64,000 nt of DNA from CAYQXJ01 sp964421565 (GCA_964421565.1 CAYQXJ010000002.1:248001-312000), one strand, 5' to 3'. Counted from the first letter of the stretch, positions 9,500-18,120 are shown. A program made the numbers and translations. The notes: generated by a model from the sequence alone, not told the origin.

Positions 9500-11443
9500 C
9501 TACGCATCCGCCGGGTCCTGTCCGGTGGCGACCACGTCTCCTTCGGCCATGGGTTCCTCACCGGTGCCGATGCTGGGCTCGCGCACCTCGATGTCGTGCC
9601 GGGCCAGCAGTCCGCGCAGTTCGTCCTCCTCGACGACCTCCTTCTCCTTCAGCAAGGACGCCAGCGCCTCCAGCGCGCCCTTATGTCCGGCCAGCAGGCG
9701 GCTGGCGCGCTCGTGCGCGCTCTGCACCAGGGAGCGGACCGCATCGTCTATCTGCAGCATCGTCCGTTCGCTCCATTCGCGTCGCGCCGGAAGGTCGGGC
9801 AGCCCGAAGGGCGAGGGCCTTTGCTTGTAGTTGAGCGGTCCCAGCTTCTCCCACATGCCGAACTCTGTCACCATCTCGCGTGCCAGTTCGGTGGCCTTCT
9901 CCAGGTCGCTCTGGGCACCGGTGGAGACCTCATCGAAGACGACTTCCTCCGCCGACCGCCCTCCGAGCATCACGGCCATGCGGTCCATCAGCTCGCTCTT
10001 CTTCAGCACGTAGCGGTCTTCGGTAGGCATCTGCATGGTGTATCCGAGCGCGGCGACCCCGCGTGGTATCATGGAGACTTTGCGGACGGGGTCGGCCCCT
10101 GGCACCAGGCAGGCTACCAGGGCGTGGCCCGCTTCGTGGAAGGCTACGGTGCGCTTCTCCTCTTCGTTCATCAGGCGGTTGCGCTTCTCGAGCCCGGCGA
10201 CCACCCGTTCGATGCTGTCTTCGAAGTCGGCCATGTGCACGCGGTCCTTGTCACGCCGGGCGGCCAGCAAGGTGGCCTCATTGACGAGGTTGGCCAGGTC
10301 GGCGCCGACGAAACCGGGGGTCATGGCTGCCAGCCGGTCCAGGTCCACGTCGTCGGCCAGGCGCACGTCCTCGGCGTGCACGCGCAGGATGGCCTTGCGG
10401 TCCTGCAGGTCGGGTGTGGGCACCACCACCTGCCGGTCGAAGCGGCCGGGCCGCAGCAGCGCGGGGTCGAGCATCTCCGGCCGGTTCGTGGCCGCGAGCA
10501 TGATGATGCCCTTCTGGCTGGTGAAACCGTCCATCTGCACCAGCAGGGCGTTCAGGGTCTGCTCTCGTTCATCGTGGCCGCCGCTGAAGCCGCCCCCGCG
10601 GGCCTTGCCGAGCGCGTCGAGTTCGTCGATGAAGATGATGCACGGCGCCGCGCGCTGGGCCTGCTCGAACAGGTCGCGCACGCGGGCTGCCCCGACGCCG
10701 ACAAACATCTCCACGAAGTCCGAACCGCTCAGACTGAAGAAGGTCACCCCCGCCTCTCCGGCCACTGCCTTGGCCAGCAGCGTCTTGCCCGTGCCCGGCG
10801 GCCCGACCAGCAGGACGCCCTTGGGGATGCGGCCGCCCAGGCGGGTGAACTTGGCGGGATTCTGCAGCAACTCCACGACTTCCTGCAGCTCGCGTTTGCA
10901 CTCCTGGATGCCCGCCACGTCGTCGAAGGTAATGCCCACGTCCTTCTGCGCGATGGTGCGCGCGCGGCTCTGGCTGAAGTCCATCACGCTGCTGACGGGG
11001 TTCATGCGACCGAGCACAAGTCGCCAGACGAAGAAGAGCACAATGAACCCGATGATCCAGAAAGCGAGCGGGCTCTCCAGCAGAGAAGTCTCGCGCGTCC
11101 AGTCCTCGCCGACGTTCTGCTGCAACAGGGAGTAAAGCTCCTCATCGTCACGAACGCGATTGGTAACGAACTTGCGAACCTGGTCGTCCGCGTCGTACTC
11201 CCCGCGTATCTTCTCGGCCGTCAGTGTCACGTTGCGGACGCGCCCCTGGGTGAGCAGGGCGCGGAAGCGCCCGTAATCAACGTGCTCATACTGGCGTTCG
11301 CGCTCAGCCCACCAGATCAGCAACACCAGCACGACGCCGACGACGAGGTACCAGATGGGGATGCCGAAGGGCCTGGGCGGTTTCTGGGCCTTCTTGCCTC
11401 GCGGCGAGCGCTGGCTATGGGGCTGCCGCCCATCGGGGCTCAT
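9500..11443 (-). CDS. ftsH: ATP-dependent zinc metalloprotease FtsH
   Basis: Membrane AAA+ protease that extracts and degrades membrane and regulatory proteins. Two membrane segments flank a small periplasmic domain (about residues 27-45 and 130-148). The AAA module has Walker A GPPGTGKT, Walker B CIIFIDELDALG and the second region of homology near RPGRFDRQV. The zinc site HEAGH follows in AFHEAGHALVAC, about residue 430. 647 residues is typical. ATG at 11443 is preceded by GAGAGG. It is the first gene of a six-gene minus-strand operon that includes LPS-transport-like genes. In E. coli FtsH sets LPS levels by degrading LpxC, so the linkage is suggestive. The C-terminus is acidic and disordered. 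Confidence 0.97.
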   Translation of the reverse strand: MSPDGRQPHSQRSPRGKKAQKPPRPFGIPIWYLVVGVVLVLLIWWAERERQYEHVDYGRFRALLTQGRVRNVTLTAEKIRGEYDADDQVRKFVTNRVRDDEELYSLLQQNVGEDWTRETSLLESPLAFWIIGFIVLFFVWRLVLGRMNPVSSVMDFSQSRARTIAQKDVGITFDDVAGIQECKRELQEVVELLQNPAKFTRLGGRIPKGVLLVGPPGTGKTLLAKAVAGEAGVTFFSLSGSDFVEMFVGVGAARVRDLFEQAQRAAPCIIFIDELDALGKARGGGFSGGHDEREQTLNALLVQMDGFTSQKGIIMLAATNRPEMLDPALLRPGRFDRQVVVPTPDLQDRKAILRVHAEDVRLADDVDLDRLAAMTPGFVGADLANLVNEATLLAARRDKDRVHMADFEDSIERVVAGLEKRNRLMNEEEKRTVAFHEAGHALVACLVPGADPVRKVSMIPRGVAALGYTMQMPTEDRYVLKKSELMDRMAVMLGGRSAEEVVFDEVSTGAQSDLEKATELAREMVTEFGMWEKLGPLNYKQRPSPFGLPDLPARREWSERTMLQIDDAVRSLVQSAHERASRLLAGHKGALEALASLLKEKEVVEEDELRGLLARHDIEVREPSIGTGEEPMAEGDVVATGQDPADA

Positions 11444-11583
11444 GGCGACCTCTCAATGTTCTGCGGAGGGCAATCGGCACTGCCGGCGCCGGCTCCCCGG
11501 GGGACCGGGCGATCCGGCTCGGCACCAAGTGCAGGCGATGGGGCCGTCAGGCCACAACCTCTACTGCCGCCTGCACGGGCTCT

Positions 11584-11613
11584 ATTATAGCGCCCCTGCG
11601 GCCCGGGCGCCAA
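11584..11613 (-). promoter_or_regulatory. Promoter of the ftsH operon
   Basis: On the minus strand, -35 TTGGCG (11613-11608), an 18-base spacer and a perfect -10 TATAAT (11589-11584). Predicted start of transcription is near 11577, giving a leader of about 134 bases before ftsH. Confidence 0.7.
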
Positions 11614-11775
11614 CCGCCGGGGGCGTAGGCGGCCCGCACGGACCATCCCAACTTCTGTACTCCTGCCCCCACGCTCGGGCCCCACCGGCGGCCACGCTCG
11701 CCGAACGCGCGGAAGCGTCAGGGCACACAGCAGGCGCCAGCGCCCGCGCGAGGCGCCTTGAACGTGCTTTACCGC

Positions 11776-11803
11776 TTGACACAGAGTCGGTGCAGGATAT
11801 ACT
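11776..11803 (+). promoter_or_regulatory. Strong sigma70-type promoter of the prepilin gene
   Basis: Perfect -35 TTGACA (11776-11781), 16-base spacer, -10 TATACT (11798-11803). It is one of the two best promoters in the window and reads into a gene whose ATG is 56 bases downstream. Confidence 0.8.
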
Positions 11804-11858
11804 AAACAGTGATACTCGGAGTCATTCATTCATAGCCCGATGGGGCAGGAGGTGCGGC

Positions 11859-12974
11859 ATGAGAAAGGCGTTTACGCTGGTCGAGCTCCTCGTCGTTATT
11901 GCGATTATCGCTATTTTAGCTGCTATGCTGATGCCGGCGCTCGAGCGGGCGCGCGGGGAGGCCCGCAAATCGGCCTGCATCAACAACACTCGCCAGGTCG
12001 GACTTGCGCTCTCCATGTACCGCAATGACAATCGTGGCCGGCTGCCGAGCTGGAGCTGGCAGGGAAGCAGTATTACGGGCAGCGGTGAGACCGCGCGGGT
12101 CTACGACTCGTCGCTGAGCATCGCGCTGCTGTATCCCGCCTATACCGAGACGGTGGATCTGTTCGTCTGCCCCGCAACGGACGATGACGTGGAATGGGTG
12201 CCTTACGATGAGGACGCCGACACGCTCGGCAACCACGTCCAGACGACTTCGGACTTCGACCTCGACGGCGACCTGACCACCGCCGAACTGCGCTTCAACG
12301 TCGATAATCCGACCGTCGGTTACTACAACGATCCGACCCTCGGCAATCCCAACGATCCCAGTTACCTGATCGATCCGAACGTTCCCACCAACCCCTGGTC
12401 GAGCCGTCCGATCTACGCCGACGGGCCCGACCTGGACATGATCAAGCACCTCTGGATGGTCGACACCGGCGCCGCCGATGAGGACGAGTTCCCGGCGGAC
12501 GAGTACCTGAACCACGGTTACGGCGTCGTGGTGCTCTTCTACGATGGCAGCTCCCAGTTCGTGCGCGCCGAGGGCAACGGCGAGGTGCGCAACCCCAAGC
12601 TCTCGGCGGCCCTCCTGGGCGAGGATGAAAACGGTGACGCCCTTACCGTGAACCAGGTGCGTCCCGACATTTACGCTGACGATTCCTTCCGTTACATGGA
12701 TTTCGGCAGTCCCGGCAATACCGAGTTTCACGGTGACGAGAAGTACGATTGCCATCTGGGTACCTATATCGACTTCCCGCAGTCCGCGTTTACGAGCACC
12801 TGGGCGGACGGGCCTTACTGGGATGACGCCAATTCGGCGTACGACGGCAACACCCAGCCGATCTGGACACTGGGCAATACTTTCTGGTACGGCCCGAACG
12901 GACTGACTCAACCCTATCCCGCCGGCAACTGGGAAACCGACTGGTATCTGGTGCACGACGTCGGAACTCCCTGA
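11859..12974 (+). CDS. Prepilin-type N-terminal methylation protein with H-X9-DG motif
   Basis: 371 residues. The N-terminus MRKAFTLVELLVVIAII is a class III (type IV pilin/pseudopilin) signal: short basic leader, FTLVE and a hydrophobic helix (about 5-25). The residue before the cleavage site is Ala rather than Gly. The rest is an acidic extracellular domain rich in Asp, Asn and Tyr. Near the middle, HGYGVVVLFYDG is the H-X9-DG motif (residues about 221-232) found in very many such proteins of Planctomycetota and Lentisphaerota. ATG at 11859 has GGAGG seven bases upstream. It is monocistronic, with its own strong promoter and a hairpin after it. It may be a pseudopilin-like surface protein; no secretion genes are nearby. 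Confidence 0.9.
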   Translation: MRKAFTLVELLVVIAIIAILAAMLMPALERARGEARKSACINNTRQVGLALSMYRNDNRGRLPSWSWQGSSITGSGETARVYDSSLSIALLYPAYTETVDLFVCPATDDDVEWVPYDEDADTLGNHVQTTSDFDLDGDLTTAELRFNVDNPTVGYYNDPTLGNPNDPSYLIDPNVPTNPWSSRPIYADGPDLDMIKHLWMVDTGAADEDEFPADEYLNHGYGVVVLFYDGSSQFVRAEGNGEVRNPKLSAALLGEDENGDALTVNQVRPDIYADDSFRYMDFGSPGNTEFHGDEKYDCHLGTYIDFPQSAFTSTWADGPYWDDANSAYDGNTQPIWTLGNTFWYGPNGLTQPYPAGNWETDWYLVHDVGTP

Positions 12975-12995
12975 GGCAAATCTCGCACGAAGAGT

Positions 12996-13023
12996 CGAGG
13001 GCGGGCCACGCAGCCCGCCCTCG
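12996..13023 (+). terminator. GC-rich hairpin after the prepilin gene
   Basis: Perfect 11-bp stem (arms 12996-13006 and 13013-13023) with the six-base loop CACGCA, 21 bases after the prepilin stop. There is no T-run after it, so it may be a Rho-independent terminator of the weak type or an mRNA-stabilising hairpin. Confidence 0.55.
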
Positions 13024-13078
13024 CCATGTACGCCCGCGCCTTGCGCCGAAGCCGAACATTCAGCCGGGGCCCCCCATC

Positions 13079-14008
13079 ATGCCTGACCGACTGACGAGCC
13101 AGATCGGACTGAAGCTGCCGGCAGACTGGCGACAGCGGCAGGCACAAAAGCAACTGCCGGGTTTCGAGGGCGACGTCTACGCATACCTTTGCAGGCTCGG
13201 GCTGAGCTACGTTGAGTTAGGCACGGGCGCGTGCCTGGAGGAGAGCGAGGTCGAGTTGGTGTGCCGCGAGGCGACCCGATTGCACCAACGGGGCATGGCC
13301 CTGGCCCTGCATCCGTACCTCGGCGGTGAGCATAACCCCGCGCACTTCGGGCAAACCGAACAGCCAGAACAAGCGCTGCAGGCCGTTCTGGGGACCGCCG
13401 CCTCGGCGGCGGAGATCACCGGCCACGTCGTAGTCGTCAATCTGCACCCGGCTGAGGCTCGGTACGCGATGGGCGAGACGGACCTTGCGGAGTATCGCCG
13501 GGAGCTTCTGCACCGGTCCAACCGGTTCTTCCGCCGTGCCCGGCAGGTCCTGTCGGCGCACCCCGGCACCGTTGTGGTGGTGGAACACCAGGTGCCACCC
13601 CACGCCGAGGAGCGCATCATCCGCATCGGCGACACCTGGCGCGAACTGCTGGCGGCCGTCCAGGGCACCACCCTCAACGTATGCCTGGACACCGGGCATT
13701 ACCTGCTCGCCGTCCGGCGGCACGGCCAGGCGCCGTTGCCTTCTGCGGAGTTCCTACATCGCGTCGTGTACGTGCACCTGCATGACGTGCGCGGCGGACG
13801 CGATCATCAGCCGATCACAGAGGGGTCCGAGGGACCTTACGGGCTCCTGCATCCGCTCAGGCAGCGCGGCGGCAGCGTGGCGGTTACGATGGAGTACGAG
13901 CCCGACGGCATCGAGGCTGGCGGGGGGGTGCGACCGGTCCTCGAGCGCTCGGTTCGCGTGCTGCGGGAATGGGGCATCGCGCAGATGCCGCGTGGCCACA
14001 AGCAATAG
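13079..14008 (+). CDS. Sugar isomerase/epimerase-like TIM-barrel protein
   Basis: 309 residues of the xylose-isomerase-like TIM-barrel superfamily (AP endonuclease 2 fold). Barrel strands are visible with likely metal ligands in order: VVVNLHPAEARYAM, VVVEHQV (Glu), LNVCLDTGHYLLAV (Asp and His), VVYVHLHDVRGGRDHQPI (His, Asp, His) and VTMEYEP (Glu). This is the usual divalent-metal set of the family. ATG at 13079 sits after a purine-poor leader, so the ribosome site is weak. Neighbours give no pathway: a prepilin upstream and a tRNA on the other strand 19 bases downstream. The reaction is probably an isomerisation or epimerisation of a sugar or cyclitol, but the substrate cannot be named. Confidence 0.75.
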   Translation: MPDRLTSQIGLKLPADWRQRQAQKQLPGFEGDVYAYLCRLGLSYVELGTGACLEESEVELVCREATRLHQRGMALALHPYLGGEHNPAHFGQTEQPEQALQAVLGTAASAAEITGHVVVVNLHPAEARYAMGETDLAEYRRELLHRSNRFFRRARQVLSAHPGTVVVVEHQVPPHAEERIIRIGDTWRELLAAVQGTTLNVCLDTGHYLLAVRRHGQAPLPSAEFLHRVVYVHLHDVRGGRDHQPITEGSEGPYGLLHPLRQRGGSVAVTMEYEPDGIEAGGGVRPVLERSVRVLREWGIAQMPRGHKQ

Positions 14009-14026
14009 GGAGCAAGGACCGGCGAG

Positions 14027-14121
<95 letters not shown>

Positions 14122-14128
14122 GCACAAC

Positions 14129-14157
14129 ATGCTATCCGCCTCACGGAGAGTCGTCAA
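14129..14157 (-). promoter_or_regulatory. Promoter of tRNA-Ser
   Basis: Minus-strand -35 TTGACG (14157-14152), 17-base spacer, -10 TAGCAT (14134-14129). The -10 ends seven bases before the tRNA 5' end, so transcription should start almost at the mature end. Confidence 0.7.
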
Positions 14158-14172
14158 CGTGACGAGGACGGC

Positions 14173-14201
14173 TTGAAAGGGGCGACGCCTTGCGGTAACG
14201 T
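14173..14201 (+). promoter_or_regulatory. Possible promoter of the HAD-polyprenyl synthase operon
   Basis: -35 TTGAAA (14173-14178), 17-base spacer, weak -10 TAACGT (14196-14201). It lies back to back with the tRNA-Ser promoter. Confidence 0.45.
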
Positions 14202-14249
14202 GAGGCGGCCTGCCAGCGAACCCGTCACGCCTGCGGAGTGGATCCCAAC

Positions 14250-15116
14250 ATGCCGTGCGACTATGAAACCGATGCCTACCGCCTGGTCGCCCTCGACATC
14301 GATGGCACCGTGCTGAACAGCGCGCAGGAGGTGAGCACCGAGTTGAGGGGCGTGCTCGCCCGGCTCGCCGAACGCGGCGTGCGCACGGTCCTGAGCACGG
14401 GCCGGCGCTGGCGGACCACCGTCCCCGTGCTGCGCGAGCTGGGCCACGTGCATCCGGTCGCCGTCTGCAGCGGCGGGGCGTTGATCAAGAACGCCGACGA
14501 CGAGCGGACGCTGTTCACGGCGCCGATGCCCCACGCCACAGCGAAGCTAACGCTGCGGCTCTTCCGCCAGGCGGGGTTGGTGCCCTTCATGCTGTATGAC
14601 CGGCCCTTGAGCGGTCGCGAGATGAAAGTATCGGTGTCCGAGCGCGACGCGGCGTCCGGCCTGCCGTACGTGCAGGCGAACGAGGGTGCGTTTGAGCACT
14701 ACGAGGGGAGCTGCCCGTCGACTAACGAGCGGACACTGACGATATTCTGCGTGGACCACGGCGAGCGCGTCCGCCCGGCCGAGAGGCCCGTGGTGGAGGG
14801 GCTTGGCGATGTGGGCATCGTAAAGGTGATGGCCCAGGAGCGTTACGGGCCGGGGCAACTGGCGATCGAAGTGCACGACCCGTCTGCGACCAAGTGGAGC
14901 GCGTTGCGGCACCTGCTCTCCGAATGGGCAATCACGCCGCAGCAAGTGGTGGCGATCGGCGATGATGTGAACGACATACCGATGCTGGAGGCAGCGGGGC
15001 TGTCTTTTGCCATGGGCAACGCCGTGCCGGAGGTCATGGAGGCGGCCGATGCCCTGACAGCGAGCAACGACGAGCACGGGGCGGCGCAGGCGTTGCGTCG
15101 CGTATTCGCGCTGTAG
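14250..15116 (+). CDS. Cof-type HAD-superfamily phosphatase
   Basis: 288 residues from ATG 14250. HAD motifs are complete: motif I LDIDGTVLN (nucleophile Asp in DxDGT), motif II VLSTGRR, motif III Lys near ATKWSALRHLL, and motif IV VAIGDDVNDIPMLEAAG. The cap between motifs II and III is of the Cof (C2B) type, as in sugar-phosphate phosphatases. An in-frame GTG at 14238 is an alternative, but GGAG at 14235-14238 serves the ATG better. It is the first of three plus-strand genes, 15 bases before the polyprenyl synthase. Substrate is unknown; the family is promiscuous on sugar phosphates and cofactors such as PLP or FMN. Confidence 0.85.
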   Translation: MPCDYETDAYRLVALDIDGTVLNSAQEVSTELRGVLARLAERGVRTVLSTGRRWRTTVPVLRELGHVHPVAVCSGGALIKNADDERTLFTAPMPHATAKLTLRLFRQAGLVPFMLYDRPLSGREMKVSVSERDAASGLPYVQANEGAFEHYEGSCPSTNERTLTIFCVDHGERVRPAERPVVEGLGDVGIVKVMAQERYGPGQLAIEVHDPSATKWSALRHLLSEWAITPQQVVAIGDDVNDIPMLEAAGLSFAMGNAVPEVMEAADALTASNDEHGAAQALRRVFAL

Positions 15117-15131
15117 AGGGAGCCGGAAGGG

Positions 15132-16139
15132 ATGACGGCGCAGAGCATGTCGACCGAGGAGTTCGCTGAGCGACTGGCGCGGGAGGCGGCCCGAATCGAA
15201 CCGGTGCTCGAGCAGGTGCTGCCGCGACAGGCGGACGACCACCTGAGCGAAGCCATCTGGTACCACATGGGCACCGGCGGCAAGCGGGTGCGCCCCGCCA
15301 TCTGCCTGCTGACATGCGAGAAGCTGGGCGGCGACTCGCAACAGGCCCTTCCGTTCGCTGCAGCCGTCGAGATACTGCACAACATGCTGCTGATCCACGA
15401 CGACGTGGAGGACGAGGACACCGTGCGTCGTGACCGCGACACCGTGTGGGTGAAGTACGGAGTCGGCAACGCCATAAACGTCGGCGACTACATGCTCGGG
15501 GCCGCTTATCGGGCCACCGTTCAGACGCCCGTCAGTGACCGCTCGCGCGTGCGGCTGGTGGGCGCCTTCACGGACGCCTATCAGGACACGTGCCGCGGCC
15601 AGGCGATGGACCTGAACTACCGCGCGCGGCGGGATTTCGCCGTCGACGACTACATGACGCTGGTGACCCTGAAGACGGGACGCTACATGGCGCTGGCCAT
15701 GGTCGGGGGGGCGATTGTGGCCGGGCTCGGCGACCAGGTGGTGGAGCGCATCGAACAGCTCGGTCGGTGCATGGGCGCCGCCTTCCAGATACGGGACGAC
15801 GTGATCGATCTGACCGTCGGCAAGGGGCGCGGCGGTGTGCTCGGCAACGACATCCGCGAGGGGAAGTCGAGCATCCTCTATGCTCACGCGCTCGCCGAGG
15901 CCAGCGCTGCCGAGAGAGATTTGCTGCTGGAGGTGATGGCCCGGCCGCGCGAGAGGACGAGCGAGCAGGACGTAGAGCGCATATGCAGGTTGTACAAGCA
16001 GTTGGGATCGCTCGACTATGCGCGAACCCAGTCGGACCGACTGGTTGAGGAGGCGTTCGACGTGGTGGAGTCCATCCCGGTGCGCGACGAGGGGTTCTTC
16101 CGCGACCTGACGCGCTTCATGGTCAGCCGCACGACGTAG
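15132..16139 (+). CDS. ispB: trans-Polyprenyl diphosphate synthase (octaprenyl/heptaprenyl type)
   Basis: 335 residues, the standard size. It extends allylic diphosphates with isopentenyl diphosphate to make the quinone side chain or a similar long isoprenoid. The first aspartate-rich motif is DDVED (residues 90-94, in LLIHDDVEDED) and the second is DDVID within AFQIRDDVIDL. GGKRVRP near residue 50 binds the diphosphate. Short-chain (GGPP or FPP) synthase cannot be fully excluded because chain length depends on residues before the first motif (here HNMLLIH, small residues). ATG at 15132 has GGAAGGG upstream. It is in an operon with the HAD gene before and a C45 acyltransferase gene 20 bases after. 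Confidence 0.88.
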   Translation: MTAQSMSTEEFAERLAREAARIEPVLEQVLPRQADDHLSEAIWYHMGTGGKRVRPAICLLTCEKLGGDSQQALPFAAAVEILHNMLLIHDDVEDEDTVRRDRDTVWVKYGVGNAINVGDYMLGAAYRATVQTPVSDRSRVRLVGAFTDAYQDTCRGQAMDLNYRARRDFAVDDYMTLVTLKTGRYMALAMVGGAIVAGLGDQVVERIEQLGRCMGAAFQIRDDVIDLTVGKGRGGVLGNDIREGKSSILYAHALAEASAAERDLLLEVMARPRERTSEQDVERICRLYKQLGSLDYARTQSDRLVEEAFDVVESIPVRDEGFFRDLTRFMVSRTT

Positions 16140-16159
16140 CCGCGCAGGCGGGAGGGGCT

Positions 16160-17239
16160 ATGCAGAGGCGGCCCGAGATACCGGAGGTGTGCTTTCCCGC
16201 CGACCACTACGAGCGGGGGTTGCTGCGAGGACGCATGCTGCGCGCGACTCTCCACGTGCCGCACTCGCCGCATCTGCCAAGGTCTTTCGTCACGGGCTGT
16301 CGGCGAGCCGCCTGCGATCTGCATCCCCCCGTTCTGCAGGAGTTCACGGGCCTGCTCGAAGCCGGCGGATTCGAACGCGAACGGATGGAGGCATACTACT
16401 TCGCGCGCCTGGAGGCCCGCCTCGGCGGTTGCACCATGTTCGGGCTGGAGCCCGGCGCGCACGCGGCAGGCAGGGGCCCGCTGATCGGCAGGAACTACGA
16501 CTGGGCGGTCGCCGACCTGCGCTGGTGCCGCCTGCACCGCTTCGCGCGGGGCGAGAGCCCTGCCCGCCTCGGCTACACTCACCACTGGGCCGGCTGCCCC
16601 GACGTGCTCAATGAGCACGGCCTCTACCTGGCCATTGCTTCGCTGCCGGCCGTGGCCGTCAGCGTGCCCGGTGTGCAGTGGAGCGTGCTGGTGGAGATGA
16701 TCTCGGAGACGTGCCGCCTGGTGGATGAAGCGGTGGCGGTCTGCGCCCGTGTGCAGCACCTGCGGCCGATGAGCTACCTGTTCGCCGACGCCGAGGGCGG
16801 GCTTGCCGTGGTCGAGGCAACGCCCGCAGCCGTGCGCGTTCGCCGGCCCGGTGGCGGACTGATCGTGGCGGCCAACCATCCCCAGGGCGGGCGCGAGCTG
16901 GGGCGGGCCTCCCACGGTGGACAGTGCACTGTGCTGGAACAACCGTGCGATAGAGGCAGCGCCGCCCGCGGCAAGGCCCATCGCCGCAGCCTGCGCCGAG
17001 TGCAGCGCGTGGCCGAGATGATCGGCCACGGCCACGAAGCGGTGACCGCAGAGCGCGTCGCCGAAGTGCTGAGGGACCACGAGGCGCCGGTCTGCACCGG
17101 CAATCACGGTTCGCGGGACGGCGGCCGCTGGGCGACGATATGGTCCGGCATATGCCGCCCCGCGCAGGACGACTTCCGCATCGCCCCCGGCCTGCCCTGT
17201 CGGCACGACTACCAGCGTTTGGCCACTCGCACGGGCTGA
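16160..17239 (+). CDS. C45-family (isopenicillin N acyltransferase-like) Ntn hydrolase
   Basis: 359 residues. The family makes self-cleaving Ntn hydrolases that transfer or hydrolyse acyl groups on amides. The expected new N-terminal nucleophile is Cys91 in RLGGCTMFG, and the following GPLIGRNYDW (residues about 106-115) is the conserved Asn-Tyr-Asp-Trp region. Later blocks LNEHGLYLAIASLP and VVEATPAAVRVRRP also fit. No signal peptide is seen, so it should act in the cytoplasm. It is the third gene of the HAD-polyprenyl synthase operon. Bacterial members hydrolyse diverse amides and the substrate here is not known. Whether the 90-residue propeptide is cleaved is inference from the family. Confidence 0.8.
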   Translation: MQRRPEIPEVCFPADHYERGLLRGRMLRATLHVPHSPHLPRSFVTGCRRAACDLHPPVLQEFTGLLEAGGFERERMEAYYFARLEARLGGCTMFGLEPGAHAAGRGPLIGRNYDWAVADLRWCRLHRFARGESPARLGYTHHWAGCPDVLNEHGLYLAIASLPAVAVSVPGVQWSVLVEMISETCRLVDEAVAVCARVQHLRPMSYLFADAEGGLAVVEATPAAVRVRRPGGGLIVAANHPQGGRELGRASHGGQCTVLEQPCDRGSAARGKAHRRSLRRVQRVAEMIGHGHEAVTAERVAEVLRDHEAPVCTGNHGSRDGGRWATIWSGICRPAQDDFRIAPGLPCRHDYQRLATRTG

Positions 17240-17243
17240 GGGC

Positions 17244-17999
17244 TCAGGCCGTCAGCCCTCGCAGGAACTCCAGGCTCTGGCGTGCGCTCTGCAGGGGGTC
17301 GCCGGGGCACGTATCCTGCTCGACCACGTAGTACTTCACTCCGGCCTCGACCGCCGCATCGCAGATGGCGGGCCAGTCCAGTATCCCACTGCCCACTTCG
17401 GCGAAGGATCGGTCTGCATCGTCGGCCATGTCTTTCACGTGGAGGGTGGCCAGCCGGCCGGAGTATTTCTGGATGTATTCGACGGGCTCTTCGCCGCCGT
17501 GCTTGACCCAGTAGGTGTCCAGCTCGGCGTAGAGGTGGTCGGGTTCGGTGTTCTCATACAGCAGGTCGAGCCCGTACGTCCCGTCGAACTTGACAAACTC
17601 AAAACTGTGGTTGTGGTAGGAGAGCCGTATGCCGCGGTCCTTGCAGCGCGCGCCGAGTTCGTCCATGATGCCGGCCGCTTCCAGCCAGTCGGCCTTGCTC
17701 TCGCGCATGTTCGGCGGCAGGAAGGGCCAGATCAGGTCGACCGTGCCGACCACCTGGCAGAAGCTGATCCACTTGTCCAGTTCCTCCCGGAGCTGGTTGC
17801 CACCCACGTGTATGCCGGCGACGCCGAGGCCCAGGTCGTCGAGAACGGACTTCAGGTGCTGCGTCTCGAGCGGGATGGCAGCGGTCAGTTGCACGTGGTC
17901 GTAGCCGAGGTCCGCAACCTTGCGCAGGGTTCCGATGTAGTCCGCGGCGAGCGGCTCGCGAACGGTGTAAAGCTGCAGTGCGATCGGTATGTCGGCCAT
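17244..17999 (-). CDS. Sugar phosphate isomerase/epimerase-like TIM barrel
   Basis: 251 residues. MADIPIALQLYTVREPLAADY is a classic opening for this family, followed by barrel strands with metal ligands: VAGIHVGG, LSYHNHSFEF, LYAELDTYWVKHGG, LATLHVKDM and KYYVVEQD (final Glu). Many relatives are annotated as inosose dehydratase/isomerase or 3-keto-sugar isomerase-like enzymes. Two ATG codons are adjacent; the second (17999) is chosen because AAGGAG is then at proper spacing. It has its own promoter at 18049-18076 and converges with the C45 gene four bases away. The substrate is unknown. Confidence 0.82.
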   Translation of the reverse strand: MADIPIALQLYTVREPLAADYIGTLRKVADLGYDHVQLTAAIPLETQHLKSVLDDLGLGVAGIHVGGNQLREELDKWISFCQVVGTVDLIWPFLPPNMRESKADWLEAAGIMDELGARCKDRGIRLSYHNHSFEFVKFDGTYGLDLLYENTEPDHLYAELDTYWVKHGGEEPVEYIQKYSGRLATLHVKDMADDADRSFAEVGSGILDWPAICDAAVEAGVKYYVVEQDTCPGDPLQSARQSLEFLRGLTA

Positions 18000-18048
18000 C
18001 ATGACTCCTTCGGCTGTTCGGGTAAACTGTGCACTCGATGGGCGGCGC

Positions 18049-18076
18049 ATTATAGCGAGGGGGCTGCTGCGTGCAA
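18049..18076 (-). promoter_or_regulatory. Promoter of the TIM-barrel isomerase gene
   Basis: Minus strand: -35 TTGCAC (18076-18071), 16-base spacer, perfect -10 TATAAT (18054-18049). The start codon is about 43 bases after the predicted transcription start. Confidence 0.7.
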
Positions 18077-18120
18077 AGGTGCGGGGGAGTGAAGCCGAAG
18101 CGGCAGGTCCACCGCAGCGC

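Larger units (their letters stand above)
11444..11858. other. Divergent intergenic region between ftsH and the prepilin gene
   Basis: 415 bases without a convincing gene. It holds a minus-strand promoter for the ftsH operon (11584-11613) and a plus-strand promoter for the prepilin gene (11776-11803), each described separately. The stretch between them is GC-rich with no other structure I can support. Confidence 0.7.

Noticed and set aside
9596..11590. Long plus-strand open frame of 664 codons opposite ftsH
   Set aside because: It mirrors ftsH and has no ribosome site or family motif. Long antisense frames are expected in GC-rich genes.
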